Part shown: one piece after another, positions 45,705-56,392 of the stretch
How positions within the stretch are numbered: the stretch's first letter is position 1
Layout: every line of letters starts with the position of its first letter
NCBI GenBank assembly: GCA_011800155.1
Contig: CM022368.1
Location: 2,356,001 to 2,420,000, forward strand
Reading direction: 5' to 3'
DNA: 64,000 nt
DNA from: Flammulina velutipes
Lineage: Eukaryota > Basidiomycota > Agaricomycetes > Agaricales > Physalacriaceae
Notes under the pieces: model-generated
The model's input: the letters and a program-made list of their open reading frames with translations, nothing else
Database searches by the model: none
Told to the model about the DNA's origin: nothing
Program-made: the position numbers and the translations under genes

Positions 45705-45839
45705 ACTTATAGACGGCGTGGGAGAAGAGTCACGATCACCGTGGGAGCGACTGGCTTTTTAAAGGGTGTGGCCCCCAGGAACAAGGGACCCCAACATTAC
45801 GTAAACAGAGTCTAATTGTGGCGCCCAAGTAAAATACTA

Positions 45840-47126
45840 TTATACGTTGATGTACTTTTTCCGTTCCCTCAAGTCCTCGTACCGGTCGGCTTTCTTTGGT
45901 ATGCCATACCGCGGTGCTTCCTGTCCGAAGATGCGCGTGTATATCGTGTCCACCGTAGAGTCATGCACAGCGCGCCATAGATGGGCACCCCCACCCGTGC
46001 GCCCATCCAGCTGCCATCGCTTCGCAAACGTTCTTACGTCAAAGTCCTTGCGCTGCTCTTCATGAACCACAGGAATATTCAGCCGCTGACTCGTGGGTTC
46101 CTTGGACGCCTGGGTTTCCGTACTCAGAGAATAGTCCGAGATGGGTGGCTGGGGCAGCATCAAGAACGAGTAGCGGTGGTATTTGGTGCCGTATTGGGGA
46201 TGCGGGGGGACGTAGCGCGTGTGGGTGTTCAGGCCTTTTAGAGGGCCTTTGGTAAATGCGCTTAGAGGCACGTTCGGGCACATCCAGTGGAGGTAGGTGG
46301 TGTACGTTTCATTGACTTCGTCTGGGACGTCCGGGTCAACGAGGAGGAGTGTGTAGAGACGGGTGTCGGTGTGGAAGGCCGTGACGTTGACGCCTGGAGG
46401 GGACATGGTTGACAGTGGCTCTATGTATGAACCGGGCTCTATGGGAACAGGTTTGTAGCTCCGTGCAATGAGTGGTGGTCGAACGGTGAGAGTCACGTCA
46501 ATGCTCGGACGCAGGTCGGGAAGCACGTCCGGAATTACTTTCATTTGGTGGATACGCTCCATCTACGTCTTCTCAGCAAGGCAATTGAGAGGGGAGAATT
46601 TGCGGAACGTACCAAAAGATCTAGCTTCCCGTCATTCCTCCATTGTTGTTCCCGGAGATGTCGATGCGCGACATTATTCATGTCGTCTATCCATCCCTCG
46701 TTCAACGACCAGTCACCAGATAATACGTTTCAAACACTCACATGCGCCTCGTTTCACGGCGTACCGTACGCTCGGCAGGTTCACCTGGCTCTGAATCTCC
46801 ATTATTCGCTGCTGCTTTCGCATGTCCTCCAGTTCCTGCTCCTTGCTCGCCTTTTCTTCTCCCTCCAGTTTGGAAGCCAGTGTCGAAGTTTCAGCGACCT
46901 GTTTCTTCAGAGCGGTAGCCTCCTTTTGAAGTCGGGCAGCATCGAGCTTGATGAGCTTTAGAGCCTCGTCGTACGCAGGGAGCACACCGCGCGGAAGTGC
47001 TCTTCGCCATCTAATTGGAGTCGAGGGGGAGTCGAGGAAAGGTGTTTTGGAAGGCGGGGCAGGGGCTGCGCCAATGCGCGTCTTGCCACTGAAGACTGGT
47101 CGCTTCCTGCCGACTGTTGAGCGTAG
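45840..47126 (-). CDS. Mitochondrial large-subunit ribosomal protein mL38 (MRPL35), PEBP fold
   Basis: Three exons from the ATG at 47126 (an upstream in-frame Met at 47174 is less suited to import). The basic presequence (LRSTVGRKRPVFSGKTR) is followed by a Glu/Lys/Gln coiled region. Exon 2 contains VAHRHLREQQWRNDGKLDLL. The third exon encodes the PEBP-like domain (LYTLLLVDPDVPDE, YLHWMCPNVPLS, YVPPHPQYGTKYHRYSFLML), with the family's C-terminal extension EAPRYGIPKKADRYEDLR. The protein sits on the central protuberance of the mitoribosome. It is the second PEBP-fold gene in the window, unrelated in role to the secreted one at 32.5 kb. Confidence 0.9.
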
Positions 47127-47218
47127 CATTGAGAGAAGGCAAGGGAATTTGCGAATTTTTAATGCCGATGACAAACATGGGTCAATAACGCGTTCGCGTA
47201 GCTACACTACTTTGATAT

Positions 47219-48242
47219 TTACACGGCGAACTCTCCGGCCTTTACTCGTTGGGCCATCTCATATCCAGATGCAAAATGCGAGAGGCGAGCGTCTACTACG
47301 AAACCGCGCTCGGAATAGGCTATCCGGGGATATAAGCATTACATGGATTGAGTATTGCGGTGGGCATACCTTTCAACTCGTCATTCAGCTTGTCCAGCGC
47401 AACAATACGCTTTGTGATGAACTCTCCTGCCTCTAGTTTGGCCTCTGGGTTCTCCATCGCGTCTTCTAGGGTTACACTCAGAACGACCAGCTTCATGTTG
47501 GCGGTGGTCATGCCTGCAGTGAGTTAGATCGCGAAGATGGGATTCAGAGAGAGCCAGTGGAAACCTGGATCGCAGACCACGACTGGGGACGTCTCAATGA
47601 TGCGGTCGGCTTTGAATCCCTGGTGCCATGAGAATGAGTGAGTGAAGATGTAAAGGTTTAAAGATAAGTTACCGTTTCTTCTTCTAGTTCACGGATGGCA
47701 GCGTCTTCGGCTGACTCGCCCTCGTCGATGAGGCCTCAAGGTGGGGACATCAGACATAGATGGGAGGAGATAGGTGTGGGGCATACCAGCGGGAAGCTCT
47801 GTCGACCCACGATGAACTCCGTAGAGTGAGGCAAAAGGAGGAGAGCGAGGACGCACCGATGATAGAGGCATCAACGGGCGGGCGGTATTGCTCAATGACA
47901 ACAGTGGAAAGGGGAAACGCGTTCGTTTTGGACCGGATCATAGCGAGGATGGCCACGGCTGTGGTCACGGTGTAAATGCCAGTGGAGCATTGGCATGAGA
48001 AGTGGTATTTACGCACCATCGACGCCAGAGGATTTGCGCGTCTTGCGCTCGGCACATTCCCAAGTCCTCTGGAATGGTAGATAAATGAGAAGAAGGCGAG
48101 GAGGTAGGAGCGTGCACGAACCTCTTTCCCATTGGGATCAGTGTATTTGAGTTTCTTGAGTGTGATCCATCTTCGGGGATGGTGAGCTCACGGGTTGCGG
48201 TATGAGATCGAATCGAACGCACCGTGCCTCCGAAGCAGACAT
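47219..48242 (-). CDS. ADP-ribose pyrophosphatase, NUDT5/YSA1-type Nudix hydrolase
   Basis: Read in about seven short exons from the ATG at 48240-48242 (MSASEARWITLKKLKYTD). Later pieces give TWECAERKTRKSSGVDG, VVIEQYRPPVDASIIG, ELPAG and the Nudix box, which starts GLIDEGESAEDAAIREL and ends EEETG in agreement with GX5EX7REUXEEXGU. They are followed by VVVCDPGMTTANMKLVVLSV and the C-terminal YSERGFVVDARLSHFASGYE. The enzyme hydrolyses ADP-ribose and related sugars to AMP plus ribose-5-phosphate. The start is divergent from the DNA-repair gene PNKP (135 bp). Pairing of these two head to head is noted, not explained. Confidence 0.88.
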
Positions 48243-48377
48243 CTCCGTTGACGAAATAAGCTTTGGGACGTGTGCCATTGTTGTGGTGAGCGTTCTTGTT
48301 AGGAGGCGCATGGATTGCACAGCCACCATTGTAGACTTTAACTCGGAACGACGATCATTGACTTGACCTGGGACCAT

Positions 48378-50062
48378 GACGTCCACCTCGAACGCGAAGA
48401 AACGCCCCGCGCCGTCGTCGAGTACGGACCAGGGGGCGAGTAAAATCAAGAAAGGCGCGTCGATACCGTCTCAACAAAGAGACTACTGACATCTGACGCG
48501 CTTGCAGTGCATCCATTCTTCTCCAAAACCCAGGAGCCACAAACCGAAACTACATCGACCTCCAAGTTCAAGTGGCAAAAACCACTTGGTGCGCGCGCGT
48601 CTTGCTTGTATGGAATTAATCTGGAGCCGTCCCCGTCTGCGAAAGTAGCGGCGTTTGACTTGGATGGGACACTTATTAAGTCTAGTTTTGGGAAAGGTAA
48701 TGGAAAGGGGAAGGGGAAGGGTGTGGTCTCTGCTCAGTTTGAGTGGTGGAGGCCGAGTATACCAGCGAAACTTAGAGAGGTTCAGGCGCAAGGGTGAGTG
48801 TATATATGAGGCGTGGCCGTTCTCTCATACTGATAGAAAACGTGTAGGTTCTCGATTGTGATCATATCCAACCAAGCATTGAAGCCCGCGGCTATAAAGA
48901 CGTGGAAAGAGAAGGTAGAGGCGTTCGCTGCTGCTGTATGTGTTCTTGATTTCACAAGTCAGCTTGAAGGATTGACTGTTCACCCTACACAGCTCCCTGA
49001 CCTCCCGTTCTACCTCTTTGCCGCGACAGCTAAAGACGAGTACCGAAAACCGATGCCGGGAATGTGGAATGCGTTGGTGGACATATTTTCCGAGGGTGGT
49101 GTCTCGATCGGTGCGCTTATTTCCCGTTTCTCGATGAAATTCTGATTCTCTGGTAGATATACAAAATTCGTTCTTCGTAGGCGACGCAGCAGGCCGGCGC
49201 TATGGCAAGAAGGACAAGGATTTCGCATGCACCGACCGCAAATGGGCGCTGAACGTCGGTTTGCCATTTCACACCCCGGAGGAGTACTTTCTCGGGCTTG
49301 CTGTGCATACGGATTATGTACTGGATGGGTTTGATGTTTCTAGTGTGCTGTCTTGTTCGTCTTTTGTTCCCCTCCTCTATTTTGGATCTGATTTTGTAGT
49401 GCCGTTGTTTTCGAACACGTCGTCGCCGGTGGTCAAGGAGGGGAAAGGGAAGGAGATGGTGTTGTTTGTGGGGTACCCGTGTCTGGGGAAGACGTCGTTG
49501 TACCACCGCTATTTTGAACCGGCGGGGTATGTGCATGTTAACCAAGACGAGCTAGGATCCCGGGCGAAGTGCCTTGGGGCGGCCAAGGCTGCTTTGGAGG
49601 AAGGGAGGAGTTGTGTCGTTGGTGCGTTTTTTTATTGCTTTCTTTCTTTGGGGGAAATTGTTGATGCTGTGTGTGACGAAGATAATACGAATAGGGACGT
49701 GAAGACACGGGCGTACTATGTAGACCTTGCGGAGAAGCTGGGTGTGTCTACGCGGTGAGAACTTTGTATTCCTTTTTTTTGGGTTCTCTTTTGATGAGGA
49801 GATGATGGTGCGTAGGTGTTTCTTGTTTACTGGTTCGGTGGAACTGGCGTGGCATAATAATTTGTATCGGGCGTTGAATTGCCCGAGTGTCAGTGGCGGG
49901 GTGAGGCGGGAGCTGCTCCCGTATTTGGCGTTCTCTGGGTTCAAGGCGAGCTATGAGGCGCCCTCTGTGGAGGAGGGGTTTGAGGAGGTGAAGGAGGTTA
50001 ATTGGGTGTTCGAGGGAAGTGAGGAAGCAAGGCGGTGTTGGTCGATGTGGCTTCAGATATAG
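48378..50062 (+). CDS. Polynucleotide 5'-kinase/3'-phosphatase (PNKP-like)
   Basis: The HAD phosphatase half shows AAFDLDGTLIKSSFG (DxDGT), VIISNQALKPAAIKTWK and FFVGDAAGRRYG. The kinase half shows the Walker A GYPCLGKTSLY, then HVNQDELGSRAKC, NTNRDVKTRAYYVDLA and the end SMWLQI. The enzyme restores 5'-phosphate and 3'-hydroxyl at DNA breaks in the nucleus. Introns interrupt at least five places. The start is unsettled. The ATG at 48507 (MHPFFSK...) is simplest. An ATG at 48378 can be spliced to it with a GTACGG donor near 48413 and would add a basic, nuclear-signal-like N-terminus (SNAKKRPAPSS). No FHA domain is present, as in other fungi. Confidence 0.9.
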
Positions 50063-50529
50063 AACATAGAATATAGAACGTACTATTATGTGATGCATGT
50101 GTTCAACAAATGTCGACGAAAGTGATTGTGCGTAATTATATGCGAGTCAACCCTTCTTGCCGCCGATGAAATGGTGGGTCGTAACTTCGTCTTTGGCTCC
50201 ATCATGTCTGATGTATGTTCATCATTCCTTCTCGTACTAGAGTTTGGATTCCCATGGGCATACACAACATATGGCATTGCTTGATCTCGGTTTAGAGATA
50301 CACATCTAGAGACTGAGCTGAATGGGGTACAAGGTGCATGCGTTTCATTGACTACAATCATGAGTTGACATAGCCTTTGCTTTTAGATCTTCCTAGTATA
50401 GCAAGGGAAGCCTATTGACAGGTTGCTATACAGTGCCCAGCACTTATATCTACTTGATGGGATACCAGCAACACATTTCCTCTTCAGACTCCCCTGCAGT
50501 CTCCCGTCGTACACTGGCATCGAGTCACA
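50063..50529. other. Intergenic, nothing recognised
   Basis: About 470 bp between the PNKP stop and the next start codon, both genes on the plus strand. No RNA gene, repeat or conserved frame was seen. It should contain the PNKP terminator and the promoter of the fusion gene that follows. Confidence 0.5.
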
Positions 50530-53500
50530 ATGGTCGACAAAAGACCTCATGCTGTCTACCGACGACTCATGATCTCTCATGGCCATGGCTATCCCTTCTG
50601 GGTACCCGAAATCGACCAGTCTCTCCCTCTACCATACCGCCAGAATGGCATGAAACAGGGTGACCTCATCATTCTCAACGGCGACGGGGGTTACAGCTAC
50701 CTTTTTAACATCGAAGCGCCTGCCGAAGATCCAGTTAACAGTAATCGCGTTCCTCTAGACTTCGAGCCCTTGCATGTAGAGTCTCCGCCACGTATGTTCC
50801 CGCTGTTCCACAACAAGGGTGCAGTCGTCACCGCATTCGATGAATTCACGCGTTCTTTCGATATTGAGGCATCCGCTGAGCTTCCGTAAGCTCTATTTAT
50901 TGTTTCAAGGATGGAATGTACTTATGACTTCTGGCATGGTAGGACCCTTGCTGGTGCTGGTGTCAGTTTTGGCATATCAACATCAAAAGCGGAGGAGGCC
51001 ATATTGATGCTCCCAGATGGCGCTACTCGATATGACGCCTCAAAGGAGCGCATCTACGAAGAGTACGCCGAGAAATACGCTGAATCTTGGTTCGACTTTG
51101 TAGAGAACGAATTGGGAAAGCGTCTACCGACATCATCACTCTATCTCGTCACTGGATGCGACAAGTCGCCCTCCTGGGGCGCTGCTGTCATACACAATCC
51201 CACCGACTCGGGCCACTGTTCTCTCAACTTCACGGTGGGCGGTATCGCAGGAGGGGGGATCTCCTACTCCATGTCAGAGAAAAAACAGAGGGGACCTAAT
51301 GTGCGCAGTTTTCCACCGACGGGGTTGGGCCCGTCGGATCCGGTACAAGAGAATCAGTGCGTATTTGCGCGGGGGTTGACTATAACCATTAGAAGGTCAT
51401 TCTTGAAAAGCAAGGTCTCGGGCGTTGAGGTATCGTGGATCGACGGATCGTCGAACGATATCTGCCCGTCTTTTAGGAGCAGCAACTCGCCTCGCTCTAG
51501 CAGTTCTCGCTCACCGGCATCATGGCTTTCAAGACGATCTGACTCCGGCTCTCCTCCCTCTAGTTCAAAGCGAACTGCATCCACTGGGCACACGGATTCC
51601 GAGGACTTGTCAATCCATTCCGATGCTAGCAGTGATCCTACTTCAGAGGAGATTCCTCCAAGTGGTTCCCAGATGAATTTTGAATGGGTCAGTCTCAGTC
51701 TGAAAACAAATTCACCGTCACGTGCTTACATAGATTCTTAGTCTTGGAACCCGTCAACATGTTTAAGCCAGTGGATGCTCAGCAAGGCGATTTTTTATCT
51801 ATGTTTCACTCGTGCGTCAGTGCTCATGAGAACCTCAGTGCCCCAATGCAAATATCTCTATCGTCTCAGACCGTGAATGGATGTCATACGTACGCGACAC
51901 GCCCGCATGGACGACCGAAGACATTGTCAACAACATCGTGGCCAGGCGTGACCTGACCACTGCGAATGGTGTGTTCTTTGTTCACTCATCGCAGTTCCTA
52001 TCTTCTGACTTTGACTCAGACATAGCGACATTCGTTGACAAGGAGAACATTGTCGGCTTGCTGAACTCTCCGATCTCTGACGACAATGTAGACGTCGCTG
52101 AATGTGCAGATGCAGACACCGGTCAGGCTGCACCAACTAGTGGAGAGCCAGTTTTTGCCGTCCAAGGACTCGAGCCGGCTATTGCTCTATGTGTGTCACC
52201 TCTTCTTCGCTGGATCCATCGCTAACGTCCTGCAGTGGCCAACGCCAACAAGGCAGTTATGAATGTCAAGCTTTATCGTGTACGTCCTCTAAGTGTACGC
52301 TTGCTGCCAGCACTGATCATTTCGCAGAGTCAATGCGAGGATATCATATTGCGATGTGTGGGCCTCATGGTATCTCTACGGGATAGCAAGTGGCCCATGG
52401 AGTTGGTGGGTGAAATCAACGAGTGAGAATCTATTGGATATCGTGTGGGGAGCCTGCTAATATCCAATGCAGCGTCGCGGAGCGTATTAATAAGAGAGTC
52501 ATTGAATGGGCTGCGCTGAGCCGCCTCCGGAGTTTTATATTTCAACGCGATATAAAGGAAGGGATGGATAAACTGCAACGCGATATTGACGCTGCCGTCT
52601 TGAGGTTCAATGTACGTCGCTGGCTCTGCTTTTATGGACTGATCAGGACTCTATTCCATCCTTGTATGCCCGCAGATGCAACTCAATTTGGAAATAGTTC
52701 GGTTCCAGCAAGAGGCGAAGGATCGGGACAGAGAAGAGATGAGGGAGCTCCTCGAGAAGATACTGCTCAGCAAAGATGACCGTAGGATGTTGGTGAACGC
52801 AGAAGAGCCAGGGGACCTGCATGAAGTCATGCAAGTCCTCCAGAAGGTCAGTTCTCATTTTCGCTATGATGTAATTCCCTGATAATGTTCTTGTGCGCAG
52901 GAGCTACGATCGCTGGAACCTAAGCAGGAGGATAACTTTAGGGAAGGTCTTTGGTGGCTGGATGATCAGACTGCCAAATTACCGCCGTTGACGGACTGTG
53001 GGGGTTATGTCGGCCCACTTGATTCCTTGCTGACTCCTTCATAGTGAGCGGTCAGGTAACGATGGACCAAGACCAATCTAGTGTGGCCAAGGTGCAGGGA
53101 ACGTTCAACGACATCTTTCTTGGTACGCCTTACAGGCCTGATATATTTAGTCATGCTGATGAGAAGTAGGTCAATGGTTGAATTATGAACCGGTACTGCG
53201 CATGTTGTTCTTGTCCGTTTGCCTTTCTGATCCATTCATTCAGGTCGCCCTACGATTACCGAGAGCGTTAACGAACTCACCGGATAACCGCCGTGTACGA
53301 TTCAGTCTTCCACTATATCCTTTACTCATCTCTCGAATACAGAGGTTTCAACGGGAGGTTAAGATCTGGAGAAGCTTGGAAAGACATCCAAACGTAGTTC
53401 CTCTGTAAGCTTCACGTTTATTCCCCTTTCCACCTATTGAACATTCGACGTTAGCTACGGTCTTGCGTACATCGAGAGTGAAGTGTATCTTGTATGTTGG

Positions 53501-54278
53501 GATTTCCCTGCACTACCATGAATCTGCTCTGATCTTTGCGAAGGTAAGTCCATGGATGGATAATGGGACAGCGGTATCGTTCGTGCAACGTTGTCCAAGT
53601 GCCGATCGTTTGAAGATGCTTACAGAAATCGCTACTGGTGAGGTGTTGAGCATTATTGTTTTTGTTTGATTACTTATATGCCATGTAGGGTTGGAGTATC
53701 TGCATTTACATGGTGTCGTTCATGGAGATCTTCGTGGGGTATGCATGTGTCGTTTTCGATGGACTCTTTCCTAATGAACTTGCAGGCGAACGTTCTCATT
53801 GACCGGGAGCAGATCGCGAAAATCTCGGATTTTGGTCTGTCTAAGGTCATGGAAGAGGTGTGTTATGTTTACCACGCCTATCTTTTATCATCTCAAAGCT
53901 TATCGCTGGTAGTGTGGCGAGGATATGCCAATCTCACCCGCACGTTGGGCAGCGCCAGAGCTATTCCGAACAGGGGGGTCATACTCAACACAGTCGGACG
54001 TGTGGTCGTTTGGAATGGTCATGTATGAATTGCTCACGGGCAAGGTACCATTCCATTCCGATGCGAAGGGAAAACTACCTGAAAAGGTGGCTGTTTCGCA
54101 GGAGCATTGGGAGGAACTTTGGGTGGTTATGAAGAGTTGTTGGCGGAAGAAACCGTCGGCGCGTCCTTCGATGACTGTTTTGAAGAATAGGTTGTTGGAG
54201 ATTAGAGGGCTGAGTGCTGTTGGTAAGGCTGTTTCTATGTGAATGGTAGACAATAGCTTATCAGGGAAATTCCAGTGA
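50530..54278 (+). CDS. Fusion: agaricomycete orphan domain + MLKL-like domain + TKL-type (pseudo)kinase, RasGEF lost
   Basis: Starts at the ATG at 50530. The first 400 or so residues belong to an expanded mushroom protein family of unknown function. Recognisable pieces are GHGYPFWVPEIDQSLPLPYR, GDLIILNGDGGYSYLFNI, YLVTGCDKSPSWGAAV, ENQCVFARGLTITIRR and a late SWNPSTCLSQWMLSK. From about 52150 the sequence is a paralogue of the gene at 39480: four-helix region (QCEDIILRCVGLMVSLRDS, VAERINKRVIEWAALSR), then kinase with the same VALRLPRAL substitution, HGDLRGANVL, DFGLSK and WAAPELF. A short loop (IPRDANIIREVDH in the paralogue) is missing. After the kinase, splicing leads to a stop at 54276-54278, and intron retention to one at 54240-54242. 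Either way no RasGEF follows. Expression would be needed to prove one continuous transcript across 51.7-52.2 kb. Confidence 0.7.
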
Positions 54279-54457
54279 AGAAGAGTCGACTACCGTCGAT
54301 TTCTTTCGGTGTCACCAGGTAGTCATCTACGCTGGCGGGTAGCGACAGTAGCGTCAAGGTGTCACGTCTTGTGTCGCGGAGCTCTCTCTCACAAGGACAT
54401 CCATCGCCGCTCTTTACGTCGGATAGCGCAAAGAACACAACAGGAATCGGAGGCCCC
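52160..54457 (+). repeat. Downstream copy of the direct duplication
   Basis: Homology to 39525-41980 starts at GGACTCGAGCCGGCTATTGC (52163) and fades after the word CAACAGGAATCGGAGG (near 54450), which corresponds to CCACAGGAATTGGAGC near 41970. The linker is shortened by internal deletion and the RasGEF exons are absent. Confidence 0.85.
54279..54457 (+). pseudogene. Relic of the kinase-RasGEF linker after the downstream paralogue
   Basis: In the frame used by the upstream gene this stretch still resembles the Ser-rich linker: KKSRLPSISF, then AGSDSS, SRSSLSQGHPSP and SDSAKN. It contains a stop (TAG near 54319) and has lost the second AG of the CAGAG acceptor used upstream (CAGGG here). It is non-coding debris left by loss of the RasGEF half. 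Confidence 0.75.
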
Positions 54458-54741
54458 TGGAAAGAGCCAGGAAGCAAACTATTAGTATTCTTATTAGTTG
54501 CTCATATTATTCAATAAGATAGCTTTCCACTGGCATCCAATTGACAGATAGCTGATAATGGATCTAAACGAAACGGCGAGCTTTTGGTGCCCGCCGTGAG
54601 TTCCGTCAAGAGTTGTAAAAGTTTGATACTGTACTGCGAAGGGTCTTCAACCAAGGGTGGGTGGACTGTACGTTGCCTAACGGAAGCGTGCAGGCATTAT
54701 CATACGAAGCAAGCATCCAACGAAAAATACGCAAGTGATAT

Positions 54742-56324
54742 TTATATACGAGTAAGACCCTTCTTCCCAATGATAGCCTCCTTTGCGCTCTTGGATGCGG
54801 AGCCGGAAGACTTCTTGACGACGACCTTTTCCTTCTTCTTCTCGCCTGGTGCGGCGGATTTTTTGGCTTTGATGTCGGAGGGGGAGATTGTGGGAGCGGG
54901 CTCGGGGGCGGTTTTCTTGGACTTGGTGGGGGTTAGTTTGGTGGGAGAAGAGTGGGGAGGGGGGGAGGGGTACCTTTTTGGCTTTGGCGGGGGAAGGTTC
55001 CTCGGGGGCGGCGGCGGGCTCGGGGGCGGCTTTCTTGGACTAAAAAAATAGTGTCAGATAGGTCGGTGAGAGTGGAGTGTGTTTACCTTCTTAGCTTTGA
55101 CGGCGGCTTTGTCCTCGGACGTGGGCTCAACGTCAACTGCAGCTTTTTCCTTTTTACCCTTTGGTTTGGGAGTGACTTCTGGCTCTGCAGCCGCCGATTC
55201 CTATAAAGAATGAACGTTAAGAAGGGGAAGGCAAGGAGGGAAGGAGGAAGGACGTACAACTTTCTTTGCGTCTTTTTTCTTCTTTTCCTTTTTGGGGGGC
55301 GAGGCGGAGACTTCTTCGATGACGATCGTTTTGGGCTCCTCGACGGGGACCGGGGCGGGGGCGGCTTTCTTCTTCTTTTCTTTCTTCGCGGGTGCGGGAG
55401 CCTCTTTCTTCGTGGGCGCCTCTACATTTTTTTCCTCGACGGATTCGACCTTGCGCTTTTTATCCTTGGAGGGGGAGGCGGGGGTCTTTTCGTCGCGTTT
55501 GCGTTTCTTCTTCTCTTCGTCCGCGTCCGGAGCGTCGAGTTGGAGGGAGCAGCTCCAGATGGGAAGCGAGACGGACGAGTTGGTTTTTATAGAGAGAGCT
55601 TGGACGTTCTCCCACCCCCCGTCGATGTGTGCTACGATAGCCGGCAGGGCGGCCTGTAGGTTCTCGAGGATCTGTTTGGGAGTGTGTCCGACGGTAGCGA
55701 TGCGCACGGCGGTGTTCGTCCCGCGGTTCTGGCTCATGTATGCTGAGTTTATCGCGTTTTCCAGTTCGGCCTTGAGGTCTTTACGGGACAAGGTGACGGG
55801 CACTGGTTGTTTCTTCGCGTCGAACCATTTTTGCCCTAGGAGCTTTGGGAGGAGGGGAATGACGCGGTCGTCTGCTAGGAATAGGCCGTGTGTTTTTAGG
55901 AGAAGCCGGCGGGCTTCGAAGGGCTTGAATTTGCCTTTTAGTTTTGAGAGGGATATTGTGCGGGATATGAAGGTTATTGAGGAGGAGGTGAGGAGGTCTT
56001 TGTAGGTTCGTTGGGGGTCTTTGGTGATTAGGCAGATGGAGGTTGTTCGGGGGTCGATTAGGGTGTGGGGGATTGGGCTTGGGGAGAAGAAGGGGGGTTA
56101 GTGGGAGGAGGAAGGGGGAAGGGAGAGGCGTACATGCGAATGGGCATAAGCTTCCGCTGCGCTGGGATTTTTTTAACGGCGATGTTGAGCCATACGGCTG
56201 GTTCTTTCCCTGGGAGGAGCTCCTTCTCTGCGGAGACTGCGTCGTGCTTTTGTTGATGCTGGTGTAGCGCTGCGATTGCGCGTGTGCATTGGTCTATGGA
56301 GACGCGCGAGTCGATGAGGGACAT
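54742..56324 (-). CDS. Ribosomal L1 domain nucleolar protein (Utp30/Cic1/RSL1D1-like)
   Basis: Starts at the ATG at 56322-56324. Five or so exons encode an L1-fold domain. Landmarks are AVWLNIAVKKIPAQRKLMPI, RTTSICLITKDPQRTYKDLL, KFKPFEARRLLLKTHGLFLA, IPLLPKLLGQKWFDAKKQPV and AVRIATVGHTPKQILENL. A long Lys/Ala/Glu/Pro tail follows (about 200 residues) ending KKGLTRI. Such proteins bind pre-rRNA in the nucleolus and help 60S/90S maturation. The basic tail is repeat-like (EPAP, KKEKKKK) and spread over several exons. The gene is divergent from Msp1 across 68 bp. Confidence 0.85.
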
Positions 56325-56392
56325 GATGGTGATGGGTGAAAATTCTTCGGGGGATCGGGCCGGTTTGACTTGTGTTCTCTTCTCTTACTACG
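56325..56392. promoter_or_regulatory. 68-bp divergent promoter between L1-domain and Msp1 genes
   Basis: Only 68 bp lie between two outward-facing start codons, so the 5' leaders are very short or overlap. The tract is GC-rich with a pyrimidine run (CTTCTCTTAC) just upstream of the Msp1 ATG. No specific site is recognised. Confidence 0.4.

Noticed and set aside
55292..56005. 237-codon Phe/Ser-rich plus-strand frame
   Set aside because: Antisense of the Lys/Glu-rich L1-domain gene.
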